NCBI GenBank assembly: GCA_023374025.1
Contig: SIJG01000013.1
Location: 938,602 to 1,002,601 of the forward strand
DNA from: Heterodera schachtii
Lineage: Eukaryota; Nematoda; Chromadorea; Rhabditida; Heteroderidae
Direction: 5' to 3'
Length of the DNA stretch: 64,000 nt
In this document: piece by piece, positions 45,701 through 54,785 of the stretch
How the letters are laid out: each line of letters opens with the position of its first letter
Position numbering within the stretch: position 1 is the stretch's first letter
Notes under the pieces: generated by a model
Seen by the model: the letters and a program-made list of their open reading frames with translations, nothing else
Databases searched by the model: none
Told to the model about the DNA's origin: nothing
Program-made: the position numbers and the translations under genes

Positions 45701-46035
45701 TGGATGCTAATGTTAAAATAATCAATCTTTTACCATTCATAAGATGGATGCTAATGTTAAAATAATCAATCTTTACCATTCATTAGAATGGATGCTAATG
45801 CTAAATTTAAAAAATAATCAATCTTTACCATTCATAAGAATTTATGCTAATGTTAAAATAATCAATCTTTTACCATCATTAGAATGGATGCTAATGCTAA
45901 AATTTAAAAAAATAATCAATCGTTTACCATTCATAAGAATAGATGCTAATACCAAAATAATCAATCTTTTACCATTCATAACAATTTATTCTAATGCTAA
46001 AATAATCAATCTTTTACCATTCATAAGAACAGATG
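42756..46035. repeat. Satellite of about 70 copies of a 44-46 bp unit
   Basis: The unit contains AATCAATCTTTTACCATTCA, then TAAGATGGATGCTAATG and TTAAAAT. Variants have AAGAATGGATGC or AAGAATTTATGC, and some carry an extra TTTAAAAAA, producing higher-order patterns of two to four units. From about 44800 onward single-base insertions and deletions become frequent, either decay at one side of the array or lower sequence quality. The long frame at 45744-46190 is a repeat artefact. Similar single units occur in block C elsewhere. Confidence 0.92.
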
Positions 46036-46049
46036 CAATTTCTAACTCA

Positions 46050-46110
46050 TTTTCCTTCTCATCATTTCTGAAAAACGTTTATTTTGAATTCAATCCACCA
46101 AAATCAAGTG
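46050..46110 (-). pseudogene. Relic of a KKVYF-gene 5' end
   Basis: The plus-strand phrase TCTGAAAAACGTTTATTTTG followed by AATTCAATCCACC is what normally lies directly upstream of a family start codon (compare 7882-7915). Only a fragment of the start region remains next to the satellite. The neighbouring tRNA-like sequence sits in its upstream flank. Confidence 0.5.
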
Positions 46111-46131
46111 TTGTTGAACATAAAAGGTATA

Positions 46132-46201
46132 TCGCCGGTGGGAATCGAACCCACGACCCCAGCCATCTGTGCCATACTCTAACCAACTGAGCTACGGGCG
46201 A
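46132..46201 (-). tRNA. Degenerate tRNA-like sequence 1
   Basis: The minus strand reads TCGCCCG, TA, GCTCAGTTGGTTAGAG, an anticodon-like arm, and a GTGGGTTCGATTCCCAC T-arm followed by a one-base-short acceptor strand. A box (TAGCTCAGTTGG) and B box (GGTTCGATTCC) are excellent. The anticodon stem is weak and the loop lacks the usual U33, so no isotype can be assigned. It shares flanks with the copy at 47681, so it is a duplicated tRNA-derived element or pseudogene. Confidence 0.55.
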
Positions 46202-46269
46202 CCCTTTTAAGGCCCTCTCAGGTCCTTTATCACACTTTCTCCCACACTTTGTTCCTTTTGGCATCACAG

Positions 46270-46400
46270 ATAGGGATGTGATAGAAAGCAGTGTAAAAAT
46301 TTCTCGGTTTCCGAGACTAAAAACCGAGACCGGGAAGCGAAAAATCCGAGAAATTTCCCGAGTCGAGAACCGAGAACGGTGACTCTCGCACATCCATAAT
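46270..46400. repeat. Short GC-rich TIR-like element
   Basis: TAGGGATGTG at the left, and CGCACATCCATA at the right as its near inverse. In between are CTCGGTTTCCGAG and ACCGAGACCGGGA-type words. No matching target duplication. Confidence 0.55.
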
Positions 46401-46550
46401 CAAAGCGTCATTGATTAAGCTTATGTGGATTGTTTTTTTCAACAAACCAAAAATGGCATCAACAAAACAATGACAACATCTGATAATGTCAAATACATAA
46501 AGCCGTTCTTCTGCTGGTTTGCTTTCTACTCATCTTCATCACTAATCTCT

Positions 46551-47520
46551 TCAAGATTCATCAGCAAAGTTCAGAACTGTACTAGCATCACGTAATAAAT
46601 CAACTGTAACTTCGTCACATTTCTTTTTCTGAAAAGATTGAATTAGAAAAATGTAAGGCGTAGATTTTTTAAATATTAAATTTTATACAATTCCAGAAAT
46701 ATTTTGTTTTAGAAGTTTGCTTATATGCTCCAATTAGCAGAAATATCCTTAAATATTTGTAAGGGCGGCAATAAATTAATTTTCTTATTGCTTGAGTTTT
46801 TTTTTTTGGTTTTACTAATTTTTTTATTTAAAAAAACCCTCTTAAAAATCGAAAAATATGGAAAAAATTTAACATTTAAATGTAATTTTCTTTAGCATAT
46901 TTAAAAATTTAAAAAATAATAAATTTGAAAGTGCATATATAATTTTGAAAATTAATTTTTTTGCAATTGTCTAAAAACCCTCCTTAGCCATTATTTTGAT
47001 GTTTTTAAAGTCAGTTCTGGATTTTTACACAATTTTTAACATTTAAAAAAGCTATTTTTGGCTGTGAAGGCATATTTTAGTGTATATTTGTGCATTTTTC
47101 AGGTTTTATGGCATATTTGGGGGGTTTTTAGTGCATATTTTGCATTTTTTTTAGTTCATACAACTTATAACCCTAATTGATTACACTAATTTACTATTAT
47201 AATTAATTTAGTGCTGTTACCATGCCAGAATTTGTTTTAACTTCGAAAACAATCTTCTGATTATCGGATTCCATTTTTTGCCATACATCAGTGCCAATAT
47301 CCAAAAATTGTTTCCATTGACCATCGGACTGTTTTTCTCGCATGGTTGCTCCGAAATTAAAAGTGTGCCGCTTGTCATGTTGAGGAATGGCATAAACAGT
47401 GACCGGGTCTTCACCATAAGCGAAATACACTCTCTTTGTTTCTGCCTGCGCACTTTGGGGAAAATTGGCCAAAAAAAGACAGTAAAATGCGAACAGACGA
47501 GTAATTGACGTGGTGTTCAT
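46551..47520 (-). CDS. KKVYF-family secreted protein, two exons (gene 7)
   Basis: Exon 1 (47520-47221) encodes 100 residues: signal peptide to about residue 26 (SAQA), domain start ETKRVYFAYGEDPVTVYAIP, turn NFGATMREKQSDG and core KQFLDIGTDVW. TTTTTTTCAG lies directly before the ATG. Donor ATG|GTAACA. Exon 2 (46628-46551, acceptor TTTTCAG) adds 25 residues, DEVTVDLLRDASTVLNFADES at its end (one residue of overlap with the usual V-D-V-L-R motif of gene 1). Phase-0 intron of about 590 bp; total 125 residues. The domain is closest to that of gene 2 (shared DKRHTFN-G phrase). Function unknown. Confidence 0.82.
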
Positions 47521-47680
47521 CTGAAAAAAATGTTATTTTGAATCCCAATCCTCAAACATTTCCCAGTCATTGATGATTGATTGTGTGGGTTTAAATCATG
47601 GTTCGGATTTGTGTGATGCCTGAACAAAGCGGAGTGGGGGAGAAAGTGGGATAAAGGACATGGGAGAGCCTCTAAAAGGA

Positions 47681-47751
47681 GCGCCCGTAGCTCAGTTGGT
47701 TAGAGCACGGCACGGATTGCTGGGGTCGTGGTTTCGAGTCCCACCGGGCGA
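47681..47751 (+). tRNA. Degenerate tRNA-like sequence 2
   Basis: GCGCCCG, TA, GCTCAGTTGGTTAGAGC, an anticodon arm ACGGC / GCTGG with loop ACGGATT, then T-arm GTGGTTTCGAGTCCCAC and CGGGCGA. The acceptor stem pairs except for the first base. The loop has C where U33 is expected, so decoding is doubtful. About 75 bp upstream and 20 bp downstream are shared with the copy at 46132-46201 in inverted orientation. It lies in the 5' flank of gene 7. Confidence 0.6.
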
Positions 47752-47769
47752 GTTACCTTTTATGTTCTA

Positions 47770-48685
47770 CATTTATTTTTATTTCTAAGAAATGTTTTGA
47801 TTTGGGGTAGTGCCCTATTTTCATCTGAAAGAGGTTAAATTTCTGAAAAATTTGGCTATTTTCTAAAAAATTTCATTAAAAATTCTTTGTTTTTGCCTGG
47901 CGGCGCCTATCGGCACCGCTGGTGCGCAAAACTGCTATTTTTTCTTAAAAAATAGCGCTCAAAATCGCAAATTTGCGTCATTTTTTGGACATTCATTCAA
48001 ATAAATCGAGAATTAGGAGGTGAAAATACAAAATTTGAATTGAATTTGAATTGAATAAATTGTTATACAAGCGTTTTAAAGCAAATTTTGCAAAATGTTC
48101 TTATTTTTGACCGACCCTAAAATTTTATTTTCTTGGCACTGATGTTCTTATTATGAAAAATTTTCAATCCGAACCCTGGTTTAAATAAACAAACAAATTG
48201 TAAAACATAAAAAAAGCGTTACCACCACTAAATGCTGCAGGGAACTAGTGCCAACTGAAAATTTTCAAAATCAGAGGATTTGGCCCACAAAAAATCAGCA
48301 TTTGGAGTCAAAAATCAGCATTTTGGATACTAATGTTATTCCAAATGAGTAAAACAATAAAAAAAAAAGAAGTTTTTGCGATTTTGAGCCATTTTAAAGC
48401 TTTTAGGTTGTCCAGGCGGTGATGATAGGCGCGCCGAAGGGGAGAAAATTCGAATTTTTGACCATTTTTAACCATAATTTCTCTAAAAATTTGCAATTTT
48501 ATGTCCAATTTTGACAGTTTAAGGAAATTAAAAAGGATTTTAGGATAATAAAAATGAAATAATTCATTGTAATTTTGGGGGAAATGTGGTGATTGTAAGG
48601 CAACAATCAGCAGTGTTTTTATGTGCCATTTTTCCATGTTAACATTTTATAAATTTGCCTTTTTTTTAATTTTCATGAGGTATAT
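47770..48685. other. Hairpin-module region and block C
   Basis: 47896-47922 is a hairpin module (minus orientation, outer pairs lost). A degenerate one lies near 48411-48436. Block C covers 48540-48685. The frame at 48308-48637 is not supported. Confidence 0.5.
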
Positions 48686-48975
48686 CCATTAAATGATCAA
48701 TTTTTTTACAATTCATAAAAATGGATACCCTTAAATAAAATGAAAAAAAATGATCAATTTTTTTACAATTCATAAAAATGGATACCCTTAAATAAAATGA
48801 AAAAAAATGATCAATTTTTTTACAATTCATAAAAATGGATACCCTTAAATAAAATGAAAAAAAATGATCAATTTTTTACAATTCATAAAAATGGATGCCC
48901 TTAAATAAAATGAAAAAAATTATCAATTTTTTTACAATTCATAAAAATGGATGCCCTTTGTGAAAACGGAAAAAA
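48686..48975. repeat. Tandem repeat, about 55 bp x 5
   Basis: Five near-identical units with TGATCAATTTTTTTACAATT, CATAAAAATGGATACCC and TTAAATAAAATG. The unit is clearly related to that of the satellite at 42.8-46.0 kb (ATCAATCTTTTACCATTCAT), so the same block C segment has expanded twice. Confidence 0.88.
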
Positions 48976-49307
48976 ATAATGTCGGCACTTCTTTCGAAAA
49001 GTTTATGAGGGGATAATTTCAATAAATTAAATTTCGAAATCTTATTTTTTTGCTTAAATTAAAAAATTGGAATTACCTAATGCCAACTGCTGGAATGATA
49101 TCAACATTTGAATTTTTGGCATTTATAGTCAAATTGGATGATTTTTAAAAAAATGCAAAAAAAAAAAAACAAACAAAAAACTCACTCCTTACAAATAAGG
49201 GGTGACTTTTTGGAAGTTCCCCCCCCCCCAAAAAAAATCCGAAAAAATTTGAACATGGTAAATGGCATGTTGAAAATTAGAAAAATTACCGTTTACCATG
49301 TCATCAT

Positions 49308-49971
49308 TAGGGTTCGGAATTATATGGATATAAAATCGCGAGATATGGCCATAAAATATGGACCAAAAATCGCGAAATATGGACATAAACTTGCAAAAAT
49401 ATGGACATAAATTTTTCCAAATTGAGGGTATAATTCGCCAAAATTTCTTTAAATTTGTTAAATATAAAGCAAAACCTTCAAAAATGGCTAAATATGGTAT
49501 TAAAAATCATTTTAGAAGAAAAAAAAACATAATAAAGCTAAAATTTACTCATTTTTAGCAAAAAATCAACCCAAAAAGCGAAATTTTGCTTATTTTTGAA
49601 ACAAATGTAACAATTTTTAAGAAAATTTAAATTTATTCAATATTCTCGGGAAAAGTTTGTGAAAAACTGATTTTTTTGAAAAATTTCCCGGCTTTTGAGG
49701 TCAAAAAGACAAATTTATCTGTTGAGGACCGTTCTATTAGAGGTTTTATGGAAATGCCAAAATATGGGCATAAATATGGACATAAATGCCAAAATATGGA
49801 AAAATATAGAGAAATATGGACATAAATCGCGAAATATGGAAAAATATGGAAAATATGGATATAGAAATATCTCCTAGAGGCTTAAAACTAAGTTATAAAC
49901 ATGTTTTTCGTGCGTTTCAGGCCTCCCACAGTCCAGGAAAAAATATGGATTTCCATATAATTGGCATCCCT
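49308..49971. mobile_element. 664-bp TIR element, ATATGGACATAAA-rich
   Basis: TAGGGTTCGGAATTATATGG at the left against the inverse of CCATATAATTGGCATCCCTA at the right. The interior repeats ATATGGACATAAA in both halves. The flanking octamers GTCATCAT and GCCATTAC match at only five positions, so the target duplication is weak. Frames inside are spurious. Confidence 0.7.
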
Positions 49972-50089
49972 AGCCATTACACTCATCAGCTAGAATGAAA
50001 TTTTTGTTTTTCATTCAGTTCTCCTTAAAGATAATTGAATGTGCTTTAATATGAGTATTAAAAGATTAAAATCGGTTTTTTACTTTTCG

Positions 50090-50280
50090 AGATATTATAA
50101 ATTTAAAAGTGGCACATTTCTTATTGTCACGGCTGTATATAAAATTTCTGGGCCTTTAAAAAAAGTAAGCATTTTTCTGATTTTTAATGCTTTTTGTATT
50201 TCACATTTAAACAAATATTTTTATCATTTTCAGCTACCTATTGGGACCGTGACATTGGCAATACTTCAAGCAATTAATGA
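50090..50280 (+). pseudogene. Possible captured receptor-gene fragment, two partial exons
   Basis: Plus-strand sequence to about 50165 reads GTFLIVTAVYKISGPLKK, followed by a donor-like AAA|GTAAGC. After a 60-70 bp intron-like stretch ending TTATCATTTTCAG comes LPIGTVTLAILQAINDWN, cut off by a GC-rich element at 50281. The second piece resembles the start of ligand-binding domains of receptor guanylyl cyclases or metabotropic receptors (ANF-receptor fold), where A-x-x-x-A-I-x-x-I-N is usual. This is a pattern-level guess. It may also be chance coding potential. Confidence 0.25.
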
Positions 50281-50496
50281 TTGGAACCGGGAACGGGATT
50301 CCCGGGTTTCCGCTGGGAATGCTGTTCCCGCCCAGCTCTATCTTTAGTAATGACCTCCCAAAACTTATAGGAAATAACAAAAAAAAAATTTAAAAAAGTT
50401 TTTTTCAATAAGCCAAAAATGGCATCAACAAAGCAATGAATGAATTCATCTGATGAAGTCAAATACATAAAGCCGTTCTGCTGGTTTTCTCTCTAC

Positions 50497-51650
50497 TCAT
50501 CTCCATACACTAATCTCTTCAAGTTGATCAGCAAAGTCTTTAGGTTGACCAGTTTGACGTAATTCGCCTACTGTAGCTGTGTCACAATTAGTCTGAAAAA
50601 TATAAATTAGCAAAAATTTAAGGCCTAGATTTTTTAGGTATTAAATAGGTAGGTTACCACCGGTTATTAATCGGTACCCTCGGTTTTCGGTTTCGGTTAA
50701 TGAAACATTTTCAATATAAATTATTAATTCTAATTTTTAGCTAAAAAAGATTAAAAAAAAAAGATGAGATAAATGTAAATCAATAAAAAAAGAGATGAGA
50801 AAAATGAAAATCATTTTAATATAATTTAATTTAAAAAGGGTTTAAAAAATAGGTATAAATTTTGCGTTTTTGAGCAAATTTTTAAAGAAAAATTTGGAAT
50901 GAATTTTCCGTTTTTGAGGATAGTTTTTAAGAAAAAAGAGTTTTAGGGAGTCAACGCCAGGAAGTTTTGGCTCTGTTTGTTAACGGATTTTCATATTATA
51001 ATTTTGGCAAAAAAAACAAATTAAAATTACTTTATATGGTAATGAATAGGGCTGGGGTTTTTAGGTAAATACCTAAATGTTTGCGCACTTATACGTGTAG
51101 ATAAGCGGGAAAAAACCATTTTTACATTCGTTTTGAGCTCATGGACCCAATTTTATAATACCTATCCTTACCTATTTGGTAGTTTTTCTACCTATTAGTT
51201 AGGTACCCTATTTTTAAATCTATTTCAGTATTTTGTTACCTAATTTAACGATTTTCGGAAAATCCCTAACAAAATTGCAAAAACAAAAAATATGTACCCC
51301 AAAGAAAGGACCCAAAAATTTCAGATCAGAAACACACCCCCGAAAGAAATTTAATTCATATAATTTTATTGTTACCACGCCACGAGATGTGCGAACATGG
51401 AAAACAATCTGATCACTGTCATTCATTCCGTTCCACTCATTAGGATCAATTTCCAAATATTGTTTCAATTCAGCACCTTCTCCCGTGGTTGCTCCAAGAT
51501 TTTTAATTCCGCGCCCGTTATGTACAGCTGTAACTGTGACCTGAGTACCATAAACGAAATACACTTTCTTTTTTGCTGCCTGCGCATTTTGGGGAAAATG
51601 GCCAAAAAAAGGAAGCAAACCGAGAACAGAAGAATAAGGGACATATTCAT
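50497..51650 (-). pseudogene. KKVYF-family gene 8, one-base frameshift in the signal peptide
   Basis: ATG at 51650 with the usual acceptor-like TTTTTCAG just before it. The first 17 codons match the family signal peptide (MNMSLILLFSVCFLFLA). At about 51600 the run that is GGCCCATTTTCCCC in gene 2 is GGCCATTTTCCCC here, a one-base loss, which puts the domain (QNAQAAKKKVYFVYGTQ, NLGATTGEGAE, KQYLEIDPNEW) into another frame. The domain, donor GTG|GTAACA (51376) and exon 2 (50592-50497, acceptor TTTTTCAG, 31 residues with ATVGELRQTGQPKDF) are otherwise intact. Either a young pseudogene or a sequencing error. Confidence 0.78.
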
Positions 51651-53619
51651 ATCTGAAAAATGTTAGTTTGAATTCAATCCTCAAAATTAAGAGTCATTGA
51701 TGATGCTTGATTGTGTGGATTTTTAATTGAACAAAACTAATCAGGCTTAAGCTGAGAGAAAAATGTGAAAAAAATTTAATTTAACGTAACGTTTTGACAC
51801 TAATCATAAAAAATCGATTTCACCAATTTGATTAGATCACCTTCCTTAATGACGATTCTGTGCTTGAAACATGCAAAATTCAGAAAATTTCAAGAAAAAT
51901 AATTCTATGAGGCTGGGAAACATTTGAAAATGATTTTGTTTTTCACTGGATTAATTATTTAAGACTTGCAATTCAAAACCCTAGTTTTTTAAAATATGAA
52001 ATGTTTTGCAATGTTTAGGGTCAACAATGCTTGGGCTTTTAGAAGATTGTGATGTAGTAAGGCTTAGAAAAGCATATTTAAATGCAAATATTATACTTTT
52101 GAGGTATTTTATACTCTACCCAAATGAATGATCATTTTATGCTACTCAAATGATCATTGCGATTAGAATTTTATAAATAGATAAAAATTTGTAGCCAAAT
52201 AAAATAAAATGAATAATTTTAATTGAAAACTAATACCCTACTCAATTCTGTAAAATTTGGCAAAAATAATGTATTCCCCATTGAAAAAAGAGGAAAAAAA
52301 ACCAATGTGGTTGACATGCAAAATTATGCAAAATAATAATGCAATAAATTTACGATAATAATGAATTCCCTACTTAAAAAATTAGCCATGTCAAAAATTA
52401 TTCAAAATTTAAAAAGTAGACAATAAAATCATTGGGATGACGTGAAAATTAACAAATTTACTTCTCCAAAATTTGGCAAAAATAATGCATTTTCCACAAA
52501 AAATGGGGGTGACAAAAATATGCAAAATTTATGCAAAAAAAAAGTAATAATAAATTTATTTTACAACTAAAAAGCAAGAAATAGATAAATAACGGTTAGA
52601 TTTTCACAGGGTGATTAGACTGTGAATGAAAAACAAAAATTTCATTTTCTCAAAGGTGTAAAAATTGCTAAATATTATTTGGCTGAGTTTAATTTTTTTT
52701 TAACATTTTTAAAACAGATTAAATAATTAAATTTCAATGAAAATACAAACCAAAATCACAAAATATTCTTTATGAGCCAAAAGACTAATATATATATATA
52801 TATTATATTTTAGGTAATTAAAACTCGCTCTGAATAAAAAGAAAACAGGCAAAATGCTTTTCTTAGTTTTAATGCGATAACAAAATTCTCAAAAAAATAA
52901 AATAAAAATATAAAACATAAAAATATGGGCCTTGGTCACCGGTAGGGTTGGAATTGTCTATAAAATTTAATATTATTTATTTGGCCTTGTGCTATTTTTG
53001 AAAAAACACATTGAAAATAAAAAGCTCCTTGAATTTCACCCTACCCTCCCGGAAAGTTTTATTCAGCGTTATGACTTGCTGCTTCCTATTAAATGATTTT
53101 GTTTTTTATTTTAAAATTTAGTTTAAAAAATTATGAGTTTAGGATTAAAGACAACCAAATTCAAAATGCCATTAATGGCGACAGCGGCAATGGCACTGGG
53201 GCCAAATGAACATGACGGGCGACAATGACGAATTAGCCGCAATTTCGACCGAGTGTGATTTTGGGAATTCATGAAAACCAGCTTTTTTTATTCAGAAAAA
53301 CAACAATACAAAAATTCCTAGCAAAAACAAAATCCGAAACGATTAAAATTTCGAGACGAAAACGAAAACAAAATAACAACACACGAAAACTTCTCCGAAA
53401 ACGAAATAACGGAAATGTAAAATGAAATTCTCGTGCACATCTATGGAAAAATGTACTTATAAAAAAAATCAGTAAGAGAGGCCGAAATTTTCGCTTTTAA
53501 AAAATCAACAAACGAAGTAGTAATCGACCGAAAAAGGTCCAGCATCAAAAAGCAATTAATGCTATTGAGATAGTTTTTTTTTTTATTTTAAGAACCAAGC
53601 AATAGGTCAGAAAATCTTG
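51651..53619. other. Upstream region of gene 8 and intergenic sequence
   Basis: 51660-51860 is the conserved 5' flank. 52240-52660 shares long phrases with 40130-40560. A short TA repeat lies at 52787-52804. From about 53040 the sequence is duplicated at 62797 onward. No gene. Confidence 0.5.
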
Positions 53620-54570
53620 TTGTCATATTGGTCACTATTAGGGCTAATTTTTTAGGTTTTTACCTATTTTTTCCTGAGCTCCCTAGGGTCTGAAAAATGA
53701 CAAAGCCGCAAATTTACCAAGCGGGGATTTTGGGCAATACACGAAAACTGCACCAAAACGAAATAACGGAAATGTAAAACGAAATTTCTCGTGCCCATCT
53801 GGGAAAAATTGGCTCATAAAAAAATCAATACGAGAGGCCGAAATTTCTCGCTTCTAAAAAATCAACAAAAAACGAAGTAGTAATCGGGGTCTGCATCGCT
53901 TCGGCGCCTGTAGTTTCGACGCCAGCTTCGACTAAAACTTTTTTCTTTACAAACCAAATCTAACAATCTTGGTATCATTCGAAAGCACTATGTGTTCTCT
54001 ATTAGCATGCAAAATTAGAAAAATTTTTTGTTAAGTTTAAAAAAAGTTATAACCAAAAAAGTTTGAAAATCAGATTTTTTTGAATTCTTCTGGCTATAAC
54101 TTCTTTTTTTTACACTTAACATAGTTTTTCGCAATTTTGCAGGCTCATAGATGACACTTATGGCTATCGAATAAACCTAGATTGCTAGATTTGCTTGGCA
54201 AAGAAAGAAAGTTTTAGTCTAAAAACTGGGCTGGCGTCGAAAAGACGCTCTCCCTAGTAATCGACCGAAAAAGGTCCAGCATCTAAAAGCAGTTAATGCT
54301 TTTCGATTTTGAATTTCAATAGTTTTTTCTGTTTGAGTTTTAAGGATCATGGAATTAGATCAGAAAAGTTATCATGTTGATCCCTATCCCTTCTTCTCCA
54401 GATTAATCTTAATAAACCTAATTCAAATACCCTACATTATTTTCTTAAACCGACAAGAATAAATCAAAAATGGAAAAATTAGAAAATAAAGCATCTTTTT
54501 TGGGATTTTTACCTATTTTGGCAATTTTTAGCACCTATAAATGTAGCCCTAATCACTATCCCTTTTTTCA
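53620..54570. mobile_element. Disrupted copy of the TAGGGCTAATATTT element
   Basis: Left end at about 53639 (GTCACTATTAGGGCTAATTT) and right end at about 54551 (ATAAATGTAGCCCTAATCACTAT) match the termini of the intact copy at 63255-63793. The interior is replaced by other repeated sequence and by the element 53886-54254. Confidence 0.6.
53886..54254. mobile_element. 369-bp MITE, TSD TAGTAATC
   Basis: Perfect duplication TAGTAATC at 53878-53885 and 54255-54262. Ends GGGGTCTGCATCGCTTCGGC and the inverse of CGTCGAAAAGACGCTCTCCC. The duplicated segment at 63130 reads through this site without the element, giving an empty-site control. Confidence 0.85.
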
Positions 54571-54785
54571 GATTTGTCTTAATAAACGTAGTTCAAATAT
54601 CCTATGTTATTTTTTAAACCGACAAGAATAAATCAAAAATGGAAAAATTAGAAAATAAATTTTATCGAAACAATAAGCAAAATAGTAAATATAGTTTTAT
54701 CGCAACAATTAGCCAAAATAGGCATCAACAAAGCAATGGGAATCAGAGAACACAATCATCTGATGCCAAACAATACCCACAGCTA

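Noticed and set aside
42756..46035. Satellite as a CRISPR array
   Set aside because: The units are contiguous variants of one sequence with no unique spacers, and the context is a eukaryotic genome. The same holds for the 31-bp array at 61-62.8 kb.
45744..46190. 148-residue frame at the end of the satellite
   Set aside because: It is translated satellite (repeats of I-I-N-L-L-P-F-I-R) running into the tRNA-like sequence.
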